Assembly: GCA_934636465.1 (NCBI GenBank)
Contig: CAKUAR010000010.1
Location: 1 to 64,000 of the forward strand
Source of the DNA: an uncultured Muribaculaceae bacterium
GTDB taxonomy: Bacteria; Bacteroidota; Bacteroidia; Bacteroidales; Muribaculaceae
Reading direction: 5' to 3'
DNA length: 64,000 nt
Every line of letters begins with the position of its first letter. The first letter of the stretch is position 1. Position numbers and translations under genes: made by a program. The notes under the pieces are model-generated. The model was not told the origin of the DNA, did no database searches, and saw nothing but the letters and a program-made list of their open reading frames with translations. Shown piece by piece: positions 18,150 through 29,008 of this stretch.

Positions 18150-18824
18150 CTACTACCACAATTCCAAATGTTTCTGTTACCAAATCCACAACTCCTATAT
18201 TTCAATTTCAAAACAGCATAATTTTCGTTTTCAAAACCAATTTTATCACGTACCTAAAATTTACTTTATATTTATGTATATTATTTATTATAAATCAAGC
18301 ATTTATACAAACACAAATAGCTAAATTAACACTTTGGTAGTATAGGCACCGAAATTTCTATAATCAACTTTAATATTATATACATAATTATAAAGTAATC
18401 ATAGAATTACATCAAAAGTTAACGCTACATTTAGCTCAGATTTTGCATAATTAAACCACAAAAACGCAAACTAAAACACTACTGGCATCTACCTTCGTCT
18501 TACACCTGCAATTGCAAATCCCAAACACCGCTATTTTCATTTTGCAAAAGCAAACATAAAGCCAGCTTCACCCACTCCATTCCCATTTCGATTTGAGTTT
18601 GCATCAGCAAACACCGGGTTGTCAAAATACCAAACTAACCATTATTACCACGCCAGAAAATGCCAAAATTTGCCGAACTCCACGAGAATTTAAAATTCAA
18701 AACAAAACTGATCTTTACCGCTTCTCGCAAAGCTCACAAGCCTTCAAACGCGACTAAGACGCGCCACAAGCAACTAATACTCAACATCTTGCGATTCAAT
18801 AAAACCATCAAACAGACAACAAAC
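18150..18824. other. AT-rich region without a convincing gene; operator-like inverted repeats
   Basis: No recognisable protein or tRNA is present. Two sites share the layout TTTGC-N4-GCAAA: 18541-18554 and 18598-18611 (the latter extends to GTTTGC/GCAAAC). They lie 57 bases apart and look like protein-binding palindromes. The plus open frame at 18660-18866 (68 codons) has no family and biased, AT-driven composition, so it is not called. Confidence 0.4.
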
Positions 18825-18858
18825 AAAAACGCCCCAGAAAAATTTCCGAGGCGTTTTT
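18825..18858 (-). terminator. Terminator of uvrA
   Basis: AAAAACGCC at 18825-18833 pairs with GGCGTTTTT at 18850-18858. Read on the minus strand the stem is followed by a T-rich run; the plus strand also ends in T, so it could act in both directions. Confidence 0.75.
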
Positions 18859-18912
18859 TGCTATGATTTTACCAAAAATTTGCAGCCACACACTTGGCTA
18901 CTCACACATTTT

Positions 18913-21747
18913 TCATTGGCCAACTATTTCATTTTTAATATATTTTGCAGAAATTGAGTCTTTCGACAGCATAACTTGCTCTGGTGTTCCTGTTGCCACT
19001 ACTCTACCTCCATTTCTGCCGCCATCAGGCCCCATATCTATAATGTAGTCTGCACTTTTTATCACATCAAGATTGTGTTCTATCACAATCACGGTATTTC
19101 CTCTTTGAACCAATTTTTCCAAAACGCCAAGAAGCACCTTTATGTCCTCAAAATGCAAACCAGTTGTCGGTTCGTCTAAAATATACACTGTGCGACCAGT
19201 GTCTTTCTTCGACAATTCTGCGGCAAGTTTCACGCGTTGGCTTTCCCCACCCGACAGCGTGCTCGACGGTTGCCCAAGTTTAATGTAACCGAGTCCCACA
19301 TCTTGAAGCACTTTTATCTTGTTGAGAATGCTCGGCATCGTGTCAAAAAATTCCACAGCTTGATTTATCGTCATGTCAAGCACATCAGCTATCGACTTTC
19401 CCTTAAAGCGCACCTCAAGCGTTTCGCGGTTGTAACGCTTTCCGCCACATGCCTCACACGGCACTTGCACGTCGGGCAGAAAATTCATTTCAATGGTCTT
19501 ATATCCATTGCCTTTGCACACCTCACATCTGCCACCAGAAATGTTGAACGAAAAACGTCCGGACTTGTATCCTCTGATTTTCGACTCAGGCAAGTTCACA
19601 AACAAGTTTCTTATGTCAGTAAACACGCCTATGTAAGTTGCAGGGTTGCTTCGCGGCGTTCTGCCGAGAGGCGACTGGTCAACGGTCACCACCTTGTCCA
19701 CGTTTTCCACGCCCTCTACGCAGTCGTAGTCAAGCGGACTCTTCAGCGAGCGATAGAAGCGTTGGCTCAATATTGGGTGCAGCGTGCCGTTGACAAGCGT
19801 TGACTTGCCACTTCCCGACACTCCTGTCACGCATATAAACACGCCAAGTGGAAACTCCACATCTATGTTCTTCAGATTATTTCCACGGCAGCCGTGCAGC
19901 ACCAGCTTCTTGCCATTGCCAGTGCGCCGCGGCGGTATCTCAATGGCTCGTGTGCCATTCAGATAGTCGGCCGTTAGCGTGTGAGCTTTAAGCATCTCGG
20001 CAGGCGTGCCGGCAAACACCACATATCCGCCCTTGCGCCCTGCCTTGGGGCCAATGTCAACCACATAGTCGGCTTGCAGCATCATATCTTTGTCATGCTC
20101 CACCACAATCACCGTGTTGCCCTCGTCACGCAGCTTCTTCAGCGAGTCAATCAGCCGCTGGTTGTCGCGCTGGTGCAGACCTATGCTTGGCTCGTCGAGT
20201 ATGTAAAGCACATTCACAAGCTGCGAGCCTATCTGCGTGGCAAGCCTTATGCGCTGGCTCTCTCCACCCGACAGCGACGACGAATTTCTGTTCAGCGACA
20301 CATAGTCGAGCCCCACATCAAGCATAAAGCCAATGCGGTTGCTTATCTCTTTCACTATCTCCTCTGCAATCTTCCATTTGCTTGGCTCCATGTGGTTGTG
20401 CAAGTCAGCCAACCAGTCTTTCAGTTCCGAGATGTCCATCATCGACAAGTCGGCTATGTTTTTGCCGTTGATAAAAAAATGTAGCGCTTCTTTGTTTAGA
20501 CGGGCACCATGGCACTCCGGACACACGGCATGAGTGAAATATTGTCCAGCCCATTTTTGTGCGCTCGACGACGCCTCATCGCTTTGCTGAAGCTCTATAT
20601 ATTTCACCAGTCCGTCAAACGACAGGAAGTAGTTCGACGTGCTCAAAGTCTCGGTCTTTATGTTCAGCTGCTCATCGGTGCCGTTGAGTATGTCGTCAAT
20701 GGCTTCTTCGGGCAAACCCTCAAGCGGAGTTTTGAGCGTGCAGCCATATTTCTCGCAGATTGCAGAAATCTGCCAAAAAATCAGCGAATTCTTATATTTT
20801 CCCAAAGGCACTATTCCGCCGGCGGCTATCGATTTGCTCATGTCGGGCATAATCTTGCTGCGGTCTATTATGTTCACATAGCCCAATCCCTTGCATCGGT
20901 GGCAAGAGCCAAGCGGAGAGTTGAATGAGAAATTGTGAGGCGCCGGCTCCATATACGACAGTCCTGTTTCCGGGTCCATGAGTGTCTTGCTGTAATGCGC
21001 CACCTCTTTTGTTTCGGCATCTATTATCATCAGCTGGTTGTCACCTTGCTTAAACGCCACGTTCACCGTGTCGCGCAGCCGTTTCTCGTCCTTGTCCGAC
21101 ACTTTAAGCCTGTCAACCACCAGCTCCACTCTGTGGTTACGATAGCGGTCGAGCTTCATGCCAAACGTGATTTCCTTGATTTCGCCGTCGATGCGCACGT
21201 TTATGTAGCCCTTTTTCCTCAGTTGCTCAAAAAGCTCCTTGTAGTGACCCTTGCGGTTCTTCACAAGCGGAGCGAGTATATATATCTTGCGACCGGCATA
21301 ACGGTCGATGATGAGCGACAATATTTTGTCAACCGAGTATTTCACCATCTTGTTGCCGGTCACATAGGAATATGCGTCAGAAGCCCTGGCAAAGAGCAGG
21401 CGCAGATAGTCATACACCTCGGTCGTGGTTCCAATCGTGCTTCGCGGATTCTTGTTCACCGTTTTTTGCCCAATTGAAATCACAGGGTTAAGCCCCGATA
21501 TTTTATCCACGTCGGGGCGTTCAAGTACGCCGAGCATATTGCGGGCGTATGCCGAAAATGTTTCCAAGTAACGGCGCTGTCCCTCTGCGAATATCGTGTC
21601 AAACGCCAACGAGGACTTTCCGCTTCCGCTCAAACCGGTTATCACCGTGAGCTTGTTGTGCGGTATTTCCACATCAATGTTTTTCAAATTATGCACACGC
21701 GCACCGAGCACTGTCACTGCCCCGATTTCTTTTCCATCGAATTTCAT
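18913..21747 (-). CDS. uvrA: Excinuclease ABC subunit A
   Basis: The 944-residue UvrA recognises DNA damage for nucleotide excision repair. It has two ABC ATPase halves: the first Walker A GLSGSGKS at 38-45, the second GVSGSGKS near 640, each with a matching signature ([24 protein letters not shown]). Zinc-binding cysteine pairs are seen in CHRCKGLGY and CPECHGAR in the first half and in CEVCKGNGY and CEACGGKRY in the second. Length and order are standard. It is a single gene with a clear terminator; no -33/-7 promoter was picked out with confidence in the 120 bases before the next gene's end. Confidence 0.97.
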   Translation of the reverse strand: MKFDGKEIGAVTVLGARVHNLKNIDVEIPHNKLTVITGLSGSGKSSLAFDTIFAEGQRRYLETFSAYARNMLGVLERPDVDKISGLNPVISIGQKTVNKNPRSTIGTTTEVYDYLRLLFARASDAYSYVTGNKMVKYSVDKILSLIIDRYAGRKIYILAPLVKNRKGHYKELFEQLRKKGYINVRIDGEIKEITFGMKLDRYRNHRVELVVDRLKVSDKDEKRLRDTVNVAFKQGDNQLMIIDAETKEVAHYSKTLMDPETGLSYMEPAPHNFSFNSPLGSCHRCKGLGYVNIIDRSKIMPDMSKSIAAGGIVPLGKYKNSLIFWQISAICEKYGCTLKTPLEGLPEEAIDDILNGTDEQLNIKTETLSTSNYFLSFDGLVKYIELQQSDEASSSAQKWAGQYFTHAVCPECHGARLNKEALHFFINGKNIADLSMMDISELKDWLADLHNHMEPSKWKIAEEIVKEISNRIGFMLDVGLDYVSLNRNSSSLSGGESQRIRLATQIGSQLVNVLYILDEPSIGLHQRDNQRLIDSLKKLRDEGNTVIVVEHDKDMMLQADYVVDIGPKAGRKGGYVVFAGTPAEMLKAHTLTADYLNGTRAIEIPPRRTGNGKKLVLHGCRGNNLKNIDVEFPLGVFICVTGVSGSGKSTLVNGTLHPILSQRFYRSLKSPLDYDCVEGVENVDKVVTVDQSPLGRTPRSNPATYIGVFTDIRNLFVNLPESKIRGYKSGRFSFNISGGRCEVCKGNGYKTIEMNFLPDVQVPCEACGGKRYNRETLEVRFKGKSIADVLDMTINQAVEFFDTMPSILNKIKVLQDVGLGYIKLGQPSSTLSGGESQRVKLAAELSKKDTGRTVYILDEPTTGLHFEDIKVLLGVLEKLVQRGNTVIVIEHNLDVIKSADYIIDMGPDGGRNGGRVVATGTPEQVMLSKDSISAKYIKNEIVGQ

Positions 21748-21867
21748 ATAGCGTTATTAACAATTTTCCTTATTTTTCATACACACGCAGTTTTTAGGCA
21801 CAATCGCACCCGCACACGGCTGCTTTCATGCTCACGCGCGACTTTACTTTGTTTTTTGCCAAGCACA

Positions 21868-23226
21868 TCAGTTTGAGTCTGCATCGCCCTGCGATGTGCC
21901 ACCGCCAAGCCCAGACTTATATCTGATGATGTTTATGTCGCCCTTCAGCTTATATTTCTTTCCGTCGGCCCCAGTAGCCTGTATCACATAGTAATACACG
22001 CCAGGCTTAACCAGTTTTCCGCCATAAGTGCCATCCCAGCCCTGCGAAGGGTCGTCAAGCACCGTGATTTGGTTTCCCCAGCGGTTATATATCCAGCACT
22101 TAAACTTCACAATTGACTTATACGACACTTTCCACACGTCGTTAACGCCCTCCGACGAGCCTGGCGAGAACACATTCGGGCAAAGAAGTTCCGAAGTGCC
22201 TATGTTCACCGTATAAACATCGCTGTATGTTTCACACGAGCCGTCGCTGTTAGCCCCGAAGAAACGCCAGTAATACGTTCCAGCTTCCTCAAAAGTCTGC
22301 TCCACAGTCTCGTCGCCAAGTCGCAGCTCTATGTTGTTGAAATCGGCATCGGTGGCCATTTGCCACTCCTTATGCACCACAGCGTCGGTCGGATATGCCT
22401 TAAATGTTATTTTAACTGGCGCAGAGCCACCAAGCGCGCTCTCGTCTTGTGTGTTTTTCTTTTCGTTGTCCACATCGCGCTGCTCCTGCTCTGCCGTGGC
22501 TTTCACATCTACGGCGGCTGTTTCATACACGTCGCTCGTGGCCACGCGCTCGCCCTCGCCCCAAAATTCCAGATACTTGTCGCCTTTAAGCTCAAAGGTG
22601 GTGTTGCAGAGTGGTGACGGTATCACTATCGTGTTCTTGAACTCGTCTTCCGTTTCATCAGCATCGGTCTGCTCCCAGGCTTGGTTTTCATCGTTCCATG
22701 CGAGCGTTTTGTAGGTCAAGTGCATTTCACGCTCCAGGGTCTTTCGCACACCTGTTATCGTGTAATAAGCCATGTCAGAGCCGCTGCCCTCCACTTTAAG
22801 CGTTGCCGTTCCGCAGTCGCCTGCCGGTTCTGCTGACAGCCCTTTAAGGCTCAATCTGTGCTTTGAGTAGTCAGTGACCCACAAATATGTCCGTTTTGTG
22901 CCCTCCTCTATTATGTAGCCGCTGTTTGCCGCCACACTTGGCAGAGTGGTCACATTGCCAGCACGCACCACGCCGTCTATTTCGGCGGCATAGCCGCCTC
23001 CGCTTTCGCCATAGGCATACCATTTAACGGCAGCATCAGTAGAGGCTTTGTAGCTCATGCTGACTCCTGCGGCCGTGTAAAGCACATATATCTTGTCGAG
23101 ACCTGTGTTTTTGCTTGGCACTGCCTCATACACAGGCTTGCCGTTGCCCGAAAACGACACTTGGGCTTCAGCGGCAAGCAGTCCGGCAAATGCCACCAGC
23201 ATGGCAACTAATCTCTTATTCATCAT
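21868..23226 (-). CDS. Secreted protein with gliding-motility/type IX (type B) C-terminal domain
   Basis: The 452-residue product starts with a signal peptide (LVAMLVAFAGLLAAEAQ). The middle part is made of Ig-like beta-rich segments. Residues about 350-435 (CPNVFSPGSSEGVNDVWKV, then IYNRWGNQI, GWDGTYGGK and PGVYYYVI) are the CHU_C/gliding-motility C-terminal domain, a type B signal for the type IX secretion system. Seventeen residues (Gly/Ser-rich) trail the domain, longer than usual. This implies that the organism has a type IX system elsewhere. The opening lies on the minus strand, divergent from purL. It could equally be an adhesin or an outer-surface structural protein; no enzyme domain is visible. 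Confidence 0.85.
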   Translation of the reverse strand: MMNKRLVAMLVAFAGLLAAEAQVSFSGNGKPVYEAVPSKNTGLDKIYVLYTAAGVSMSYKASTDAAVKWYAYGESGGGYAAEIDGVVRAGNVTTLPSVAANSGYIIEEGTKRTYLWVTDYSKHRLSLKGLSAEPAGDCGTATLKVEGSGSDMAYYTITGVRKTLEREMHLTYKTLAWNDENQAWEQTDADETEDEFKNTIVIPSPLCNTTFELKGDKYLEFWGEGERVATSDVYETAAVDVKATAEQEQRDVDNEKKNTQDESALGGSAPVKITFKAYPTDAVVHKEWQMATDADFNNIELRLGDETVEQTFEEAGTYYWRFFGANSDGSCETYSDVYTVNIGTSELLCPNVFSPGSSEGVNDVWKVSYKSIVKFKCWIYNRWGNQITVLDDPSQGWDGTYGGKLVKPGVYYYVIQATGADGKKYKLKGDINIIRYKSGLGGGTSQGDADSN

Positions 23227-23293
23227 AGCAATGTCTTTTCTAAACCTTAATATACAATTAACTGAAAAAACAGCACATAAATTGTCTATCTTG

Positions 23294-23301
23294 CAAATTT
23301 A
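23294..23301 (-). promoter_or_regulatory. -7 element for the type IX cargo-like gene
   Basis: On the minus strand it reads TAAATTTG, about 68 bases before the ATG at 23226. A -33 partner is not clear. Confidence 0.45.
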
Positions 23302-23453
23302 GCACAAAAAGTTCAATCCACACCACCACGCCACCCTAATATGACGATGATTGTTTTTCACCCGCATACGGCGGCTCTCACCCCAAGCTCCATGCGCAGC
23401 AAAACTTTGCCGATAGTTTTGCGTTTTTTAATGGCGTTTTTAATTGAAAAGTG

Positions 23454-23461
23454 TAACTTTG
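23454..23461 (+). promoter_or_regulatory. -7 element of the purL promoter
   Basis: A perfect TAACTTTG lies 44 bases before the purL ATG. The expected -33 position is T-rich but has no exact TTTG. No purine riboswitch-like structure is evident in the short leader. Confidence 0.55.
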
Positions 23462-23505
23462 TGGAATAAATTTAGAATCTTCAAATAATCACGCATAAAA
23501 TAATT

Positions 23506-26500
23506 ATGATAACATTCTTCAAAAAAGGAGCGAAAATCATTTATGGGGTCGATTCCGACCACGCTCTTTCTCCCAAAGAATTAGAAAAGCTCACATGGCT
23601 CTTTGACGGAGCCACCGTAGTCAGTGGCACCCCCATACGCGGCACATTCATCGGGCCGCGCCGCGAAATGATTACGCCTTGGAGCACAAACGCCGTTGAA
23701 ATCACCCAGAACATGGACATCAAGGGCATTCTGCGCATAGAGCAGTTCAACGTCGTTAAAACCAAGGAGCCTGAATACGACAGAATGTTGCAACGTGTTT
23801 ATCACAAGCTCGACAACGACACTTTCAAGATTACCAAGACTCCCGACCCTATCGTTTACATCGACGACATCGAGAAATATAACGAAGAGGAGGGTCTGGC
23901 TCTCAACCCCGACGAGGTGGAATACCTCAAAGGCCTGGGCAAAAAGCTTGGCCGTCCGCTGACCGACAGCGAGGTGTTTGGTTTCTCGCAAGTCAACAGC
24001 GAGCACTGCCGTCACAAGATTTTCAACGGCACTTTCATCATCGATGGCAAGGAAATGCCTGTGTCGCTGTTCAAACTCATCAAAAAGACCACTCAAGACA
24101 ACCCCAACAAGGTTATCTCAGCCTATAAAGACAATGTGGCGTTTATCGACGGCCCAAAAATCGAGCAATTCGCTCCAGAGCACCCCGACAAGCCAGATTT
24201 CTTCAAGGTGAAAGAAATCGACTCGGTGATTTCTCTCAAGGCTGAGACCCACAACTTCCCCACCACTGTTGAGCCGTTCAACGGCGCAGCCACAGGTTCT
24301 GGTGGTGAAATCCGCGACCGTCTGGGTGGAGGCCGCGCAAGTCTCCCCATTGCAGGCACGGCTGTGTATATGACCTCTTATCCGCGCACCGAGGCCAACC
24401 GTCTTTGGGAGCTGTGCACCATGCCACCACGTCCGTGGCTCTATCAAACGCCGGAGCAAATCCTCATCAAGGCGTCTAACGGTGCATCTGACTTTGGCAA
24501 CAAATTTGGTCAACCACTCATCACTGGTTCTCTGCTCACATTCGAGCATGAGGAGAACAACACAAAGATGGCATTCGACAAGGTGATAATGCTTGCCGGC
24601 GGCGTGGGCTTTGCCAACAAGCGCGACGCCATCAAAGGCACTCCTAAGCCACACGAGAAAGTGGTGCTCATGGGTGGCGACAACTACCGCATCGGCATGG
24701 GCGGCGGCGCTGTTTCAAGTGTCAACACCGGCCAATACGACAACGCCATTGAGCTTAACGCCGTGCAGCGCGCCAACCCCGAAATGCAAAAGCGTGTGGC
24801 CAACGTGATTCGCGCCTTGGCCGAAGATAGCGAGAACCCAATAATTTCTATCCACGACCACGGAGCTGGCGGCCACCTCAACGCATTGTCGGAACTTGTT
24901 GAAGAAACTGGCGGCAAAATCGAGATGTCGCAACTGCCTATCGGCGACCCCACCCTTTCAGCCAAGGAAATCATAGGCAATGAGTCGCAAGAGCGCATGG
25001 GCATGGTGGTTGAGGACAAAGACATCAGCTACATCAACAAGATTGCCGACCGCGAGCGCGCTCCGTTCTATGTGGTGGGTGAAACCACTGGCGACGACCG
25101 CTTCGTGTTTGAGCAAGCCGACGGTGTTCGCCCCATAGACCTAGGCATGAAAGACATGTTTGGCAGCTCACCAAAAACTGTGATGAACGACACCACCACC
25201 GAGCACAAATACAAGGCAGTGAAATATGATGCCGACAAAATCGACAGCTATCTTGAAAACGTGCTGCAACTTGAGGGCGTGGCTTGCAAAGACTGGCTCA
25301 CCAACAAGGTTGACCGTTCCGTTACCGGCAAGGTGGCTCGTCAGCAGTGCCAAGGCGAAATTCAACTTCCGCTCAGCGACTGCGGCGTAGTGGCACTCGA
25401 CTACACAGGCACATCGGGCATAGCCACCTCCATTGGCCACGCTCCGCAAGCAGGACTCATCGACTCAGCCGACGGCTCTGTGCTGTCAATCACCGAGGCA
25501 CTGACCAACATAGTGGGTGCAAACCTCACTAACGGTCTCAAGACTGTTTCGCTTAGCGCCAACTGGATGTGGCCTTGCCGCAACCAGGGCGAGGACGCGC
25601 GCCTCTATCGCGCCGTGCAAGCCTGCAGCGACTTTGCTTGCGCCCTGGGCATAAACATACCCACCGGCAAAGACAGTCTGTCTATGACCCAAACCTATGG
25701 CAAGGACAAAGTTATAGCCCCTGGCACAGTCATCATCTCTGCTGCCGGCGAAGTTAAGGACATAAAGAAAACCGTTTCTCCGGTTCTTCAAGACAAAAAG
25801 AGCACTATCTATTACATAGACTTCTCTGGCACCGACCTCAAGCTCGGCGGCTCTGCATTTGCGCAGTCACTTGGTTTTGTGGGCGACGCTGCTCCAAAAA
25901 TCAAATCGCCAGAATACTTTGCAGCCGCATTCAATGCCGTGCAAAAGCTCGTTGCCACCAATAAGCTGGCAGCTATTCACGACATTTCGGCAGGCGGTTT
26001 GATAACCACACTTCTCGAAATGACGTTTGCCAACACCAAGGGCGGCTTGAGCATCAACCTCGACGGCTTCAACGACAGCGACCTTGCCAAGGTGCTCTTC
26101 GCCGAAAATCCTGCAGTGGTGGCACAAGTCACGAGCAACCACTGCATCAAGTTTGAAAAGGTGCTCAACAAAGCCGGCGTCAAGTTCTTTGCCATAGGTT
26201 CGCCTGTGAAGGAGCGCACCATCACTGTGGAAAACGGCGGCAAGACCCACACTTTCCACATCGATGCCCTGCGCGACGTGTGGTATAAGTCATCTTACCT
26301 CCTCGACCGCAAGCAGAGTGGCGAGAAATGCGCCAAACTGCGTTTTGAGAACTACAAGAAGCAGCCCATACGCATACGTCTGCCAAAAGGCTTCACCGGC
26401 AAGGCAGCCGACCTGGGCATCACAGGCCACACTCACCCGCAAAGTGGCATAAAGGCTGCCATAATCCGCGAGAAAGGCGTCAATGGCGACCGTGAAATGG

Positions 26501-27201
26501 CTTACTCGCTCTATTATGCAGGCTTCGACGTGAAAGACGTGCACATGACCGACCTCATGAGCGGGCGCGAGACTCTCGACGACGTTAACATGATTGTGTT
26601 CTGCGGCGGTTTTTCCAACTCCGACGTGCTCGGCTCTGCCAAAGGCTGGGCTGGCGGCTTTGTGTGGAACGAGAAGGCTAAAGCTGCCTTGCAGAAATTC
26701 TATGCGCGCCCCGACACTCTCAGCTTGGGCATCTGCAACGGCTGCCAAGTCATGATTGAGCTCAACCTGCTTAACCCTGAGTTTGCAAGCCGTCCGCACA
26801 TGGACTTCAACGACAGCCACAAGTTTGAGTCAAACTTCCTTGGTGTCACAATTCCAGAAAACAACTCGGTGATGTTCGGCTCGCTCGCCGGCTCAAAACT
26901 CGGCATCTGGGTGGCCCACGGCGAGGGCAAATTCAATCTGCCCGAGGGCCCAGAGAAATACAACGTGGTGGCACAATACAGCTACCGCTCATATCCTGGC
27001 AACCCCAACGGCTCGCCTCTCGGCATTGCCGGCATAGCGTCGGTCGACGGCCGTCACCTCGCCATGATGCCACACCTTGAGAGAGCCATCTTCCCATGGC
27101 AATGCGGCTTCTATCCGCAGGCTCGCCATGCCGATGAGGTCACTCCTTGGATTCAAGCCTTCATCAATGCACGCAAGTGGGTTGAGAGCAAGGTGAAATG
27201 A
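23506..27201 (+). CDS. purL: Phosphoribosylformylglycinamidine synthase (large, single-chain PurL)
   Basis: The 1231-residue protein converts FGAR to FGAM with glutamine and ATP, step four of purine synthesis. It is the large single-chain form, with an N-terminal PurS-like part, two AIRS-type synthetase halves (motifs KAETHNFPTTVEPFNGAATG and DISAGGLITTLLEM) and a C-terminal glutamine amidotransferase domain. The nucleophile is Cys1077 in GICNGCQ, with the His-Glu of MMPHLERAIFPW completing the site. Length fits the Bacteroidetes/proteobacterial form rather than the split PurLQS system. It is followed by a hairpin and then purH, so two consecutive purine genes are neighbours under separate promoters. 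Confidence 0.97.
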   Translation: MITFFKKGAKIIYGVDSDHALSPKELEKLTWLFDGATVVSGTPIRGTFIGPRREMITPWSTNAVEITQNMDIKGILRIEQFNVVKTKEPEYDRMLQRVYHKLDNDTFKITKTPDPIVYIDDIEKYNEEEGLALNPDEVEYLKGLGKKLGRPLTDSEVFGFSQVNSEHCRHKIFNGTFIIDGKEMPVSLFKLIKKTTQDNPNKVISAYKDNVAFIDGPKIEQFAPEHPDKPDFFKVKEIDSVISLKAETHNFPTTVEPFNGAATGSGGEIRDRLGGGRASLPIAGTAVYMTSYPRTEANRLWELCTMPPRPWLYQTPEQILIKASNGASDFGNKFGQPLITGSLLTFEHEENNTKMAFDKVIMLAGGVGFANKRDAIKGTPKPHEKVVLMGGDNYRIGMGGGAVSSVNTGQYDNAIELNAVQRANPEMQKRVANVIRALAEDSENPIISIHDHGAGGHLNALSELVEETGGKIEMSQLPIGDPTLSAKEIIGNESQERMGMVVEDKDISYINKIADRERAPFYVVGETTGDDRFVFEQADGVRPIDLGMKDMFGSSPKTVMNDTTTEHKYKAVKYDADKIDSYLENVLQLEGVACKDWLTNKVDRSVTGKVARQQCQGEIQLPLSDCGVVALDYTGTSGIATSIGHAPQAGLIDSADGSVLSITEALTNIVGANLTNGLKTVSLSANWMWPCRNQGEDARLYRAVQACSDFACALGINIPTGKDSLSMTQTYGKDKVIAPGTVIISAAGEVKDIKKTVSPVLQDKKSTIYYIDFSGTDLKLGGSAFAQSLGFVGDAAPKIKSPEYFAAAFNAVQKLVATNKLAAIHDISAGGLITTLLEMTFANTKGGLSINLDGFNDSDLAKVLFAENPAVVAQVTSNHCIKFEKVLNKAGVKFFAIGSPVKERTITVENGGKTHTFHIDALRDVWYKSSYLLDRKQSGEKCAKLRFENYKKQPIRIRLPKGFTGKAADLGITGHTHPQSGIKAAIIREKGVNGDREMAYSLYYAGFDVKDVHMTDLMSGRETLDDVNMIVFCGGFSNSDVLGSAKGWAGGFVWNEKAKAALQKFYARPDTLSLGICNGCQVMIELNLLNPEFASRPHMDFNDSHKFESNFLGVTIPENNSVMFGSLAGSKLGIWVAHGEGKFNLPEGPEKYNVVAQYSYRSYPGNPNGSPLGIAGIASVDGRHLAMMPHLERAIFPWQCGFYPQARHADEVTPWIQAFINARKWVESKVK

Positions 27202-27241
27202 AATAGCGTGCAGTTGCAGTAAACTGCCTCACGATAACAGC

Positions 27242-27282
27242 GCAACGGCCTTCACACACCACGGTGGAGGCCGTTGCTGTTT
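27242..27282 (+). terminator. Terminator-like hairpin after purL
   Basis: GCAACGGCCT at 27242-27251 pairs with AGGCCGTTGC at 27268-27277, followed by only a short T run (TGTTT). Confidence 0.6.
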
Positions 27283-27363
27283 CCCGTGCAGCGAGTTCGT
27301 TTCATTTTTTGGAATTTTTATAATTTATAATTCAAAACTCTTTAATAATCGTATAGTTTTTAA

Positions 27364-27371
27364 TAATTTTG
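27364..27371 (+). promoter_or_regulatory. -7 element of the purH promoter
   Basis: TAATTTTG matches TAnnTTTG; CTTT at 27341-27344, 19 bases upstream, is a weak -33. The leader to the ATG at 27469 is about 90 bases. Confidence 0.5.
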
Positions 27372-27468
27372 CAGTTGAATTAGCAGAGAAACTGCACTTG
27401 GCGGCTCGCTGCCATCAACTTTCTGTGCAGCACTCTTTTATATGTTTTTTGCATGCTATTCTAAAAAT

Positions 27469-28995
27469 ATGGCAAATAATAAAAAAATCAAAACCGCGCT
27501 CATTTCCGTCTTCCACAAAGACGGTCTTGAAGAATTACTGAAATTACTGAACGACAACGGAGTGAAGTTCCTGTCAACCGGAGGAACACAAAAATTCATC
27601 AAGGAATTAGGCTACGACTGCGAAGCCGTTGAGGACTTGACTGGCTATCCTTCAATTCTTGGAGGACGCGTAAAGACTCTGCACCCCAAGGTATTTGGAG
27701 GCATTCTCAACCGTCGTGACAACGATGGCGACAAGGAGCAAATCACAAAATATGAGATTCCAGAAATCGACCTTGTGATTGTTGACCTCTACCCATTTGA
27801 GGAAACCGTTGCCAGCGGAGCTTCTGAACAAGACATCATCGAGAAAATCGACATCGGTGGTATATCGCTCATTCGTGCTGCCGCCAAAAACTATAACGAC
27901 GTGGTGATTGTGGCATCAAAAGCCCAGTATGCACCACTCTACAAGGCTCTCAGCGAAAATGGCGACGGCACAACCACTTTGGAGCAACGCCGCTGGTTCG
28001 CAAAAGAGGCTTTCGCCGTTTCAAGCGCCTACGACAGCCACATTTTCAACTATTTCGACAACGGTGAGTTCTCTGCTCTCCGCTATGCTGTCAACGATGC
28101 CAAGCAACTGCGCTACGGCGAGAACCCTCACCAAAAGGGATATTACTTCGGTAACTTCAACGAGATGTTCACCCAGTTGCACGGAAAAGAGATTTCCTAC
28201 AACAACATTCTCGACATCGACGCTGCAGTCAACCTCATAAAAGACTTCAAGGAGACCACATTCGTCATCATGAAGCACAACAACGCCTGCGGCTTGGCTT
28301 CGCGCCCAGTCCTCGTTGACGCCTACAAAGATGCCCTTGCTGGCGACCCAGTGTCGGCTTTCGGTGGCGTGCATGTCACCAACCGCGAAATCGACGCTGC
28401 CACAGCCGAAGAAATGAACAAGATATTCATTGAGGTGTGCATAGCCCCTGGCTACACCGACGAGGCTCTCAAGATTCTTGAACAGAAGAAAAACAGAATT
28501 ATCCTCGTCATGCACGACTTCAAGCGTCCGGCTCTGCAAATCCGCTCTGCCCTCAACGGCGCACTCGTTCAAGAGCGCGACACCCACGTGGAAACACCCG
28601 AGGAGCTCAAGCAAGTGACCACCAAGGCCATCACTCCAGAGCAGGCAGAAGACTTGATTTTTGCCAACATCATCGTTAAGCACAGCAAGAGCAATGCCAT
28701 TGTGCTTGCCAAAAACAAGCAGCTCATTGCAAGCGGTGTGGGTCAAACGTCGCGTGTTGACGCGCTGAAACAAGCCATCGAGAAAGCCAAGAACTTCAAG
28801 TTCGACCTCAACGGTGCAGTTATGGCAAGCGACGCGTTCTTCCCATTTGGCGACTGCGTGGAGATTGCCCACAAAGAGGGCGTTGACGCAGTGATTCAAC
28901 CTGGAGGTTCCGTGCGCGACCAAGAAAGTATCGATTATTGCAACAACAACGGTGTGGCCATGGTCATGACAGGCATTCGCCACTTCCGCCACTAA
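27469..28995 (+). CDS. purH: Bifunctional AICAR formyltransferase / IMP cyclohydrolase
   Basis: The 508-residue enzyme performs the last two steps of IMP synthesis. The N-terminal MGS-like domain (KTALISVFHKDGLEELL; FLSTGGTQKFI; GRVKTLHP) is the cyclohydrolase, and the larger C-terminal part (KQLRYGENPHQKG; MKHNNACGLA; AFFPFGDCVE) is the formyltransferase. An in-frame ATG lies nine codons upstream, but starting at 27469 gives the family's usual length and N-terminus. mreB begins 13 bases after its stop, so read-through into the shape cluster is possible. Confidence 0.96.
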   Translation: MANNKKIKTALISVFHKDGLEELLKLLNDNGVKFLSTGGTQKFIKELGYDCEAVEDLTGYPSILGGRVKTLHPKVFGGILNRRDNDGDKEQITKYEIPEIDLVIVDLYPFEETVASGASEQDIIEKIDIGGISLIRAAAKNYNDVVIVASKAQYAPLYKALSENGDGTTTLEQRRWFAKEAFAVSSAYDSHIFNYFDNGEFSALRYAVNDAKQLRYGENPHQKGYYFGNFNEMFTQLHGKEISYNNILDIDAAVNLIKDFKETTFVIMKHNNACGLASRPVLVDAYKDALAGDPVSAFGGVHVTNREIDAATAEEMNKIFIEVCIAPGYTDEALKILEQKKNRIILVMHDFKRPALQIRSALNGALVQERDTHVETPEELKQVTTKAITPEQAEDLIFANIIVKHSKSNAIVLAKNKQLIASGVGQTSRVDALKQAIEKAKNFKFDLNGAVMASDAFFPFGDCVEIAHKEGVDAVIQPGGSVRDQESIDYCNNNGVAMVMTGIRHFRH

Positions 28996-29008
28996 ATTTT
29001 AGAAAATT

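Noticed and set aside
18660..18866. Plus-strand open frame of 68 codons before the uvrA terminator
   Set aside because: Lys/Thr/Asn-rich through AT bias only, no promoter or family, and it ends inside the terminator hairpin.
27301..27468. Possible purine riboswitch ahead of purH
   Set aside because: The leader is AT-rich and lacks the conserved three-way junction loops of the purine aptamer.
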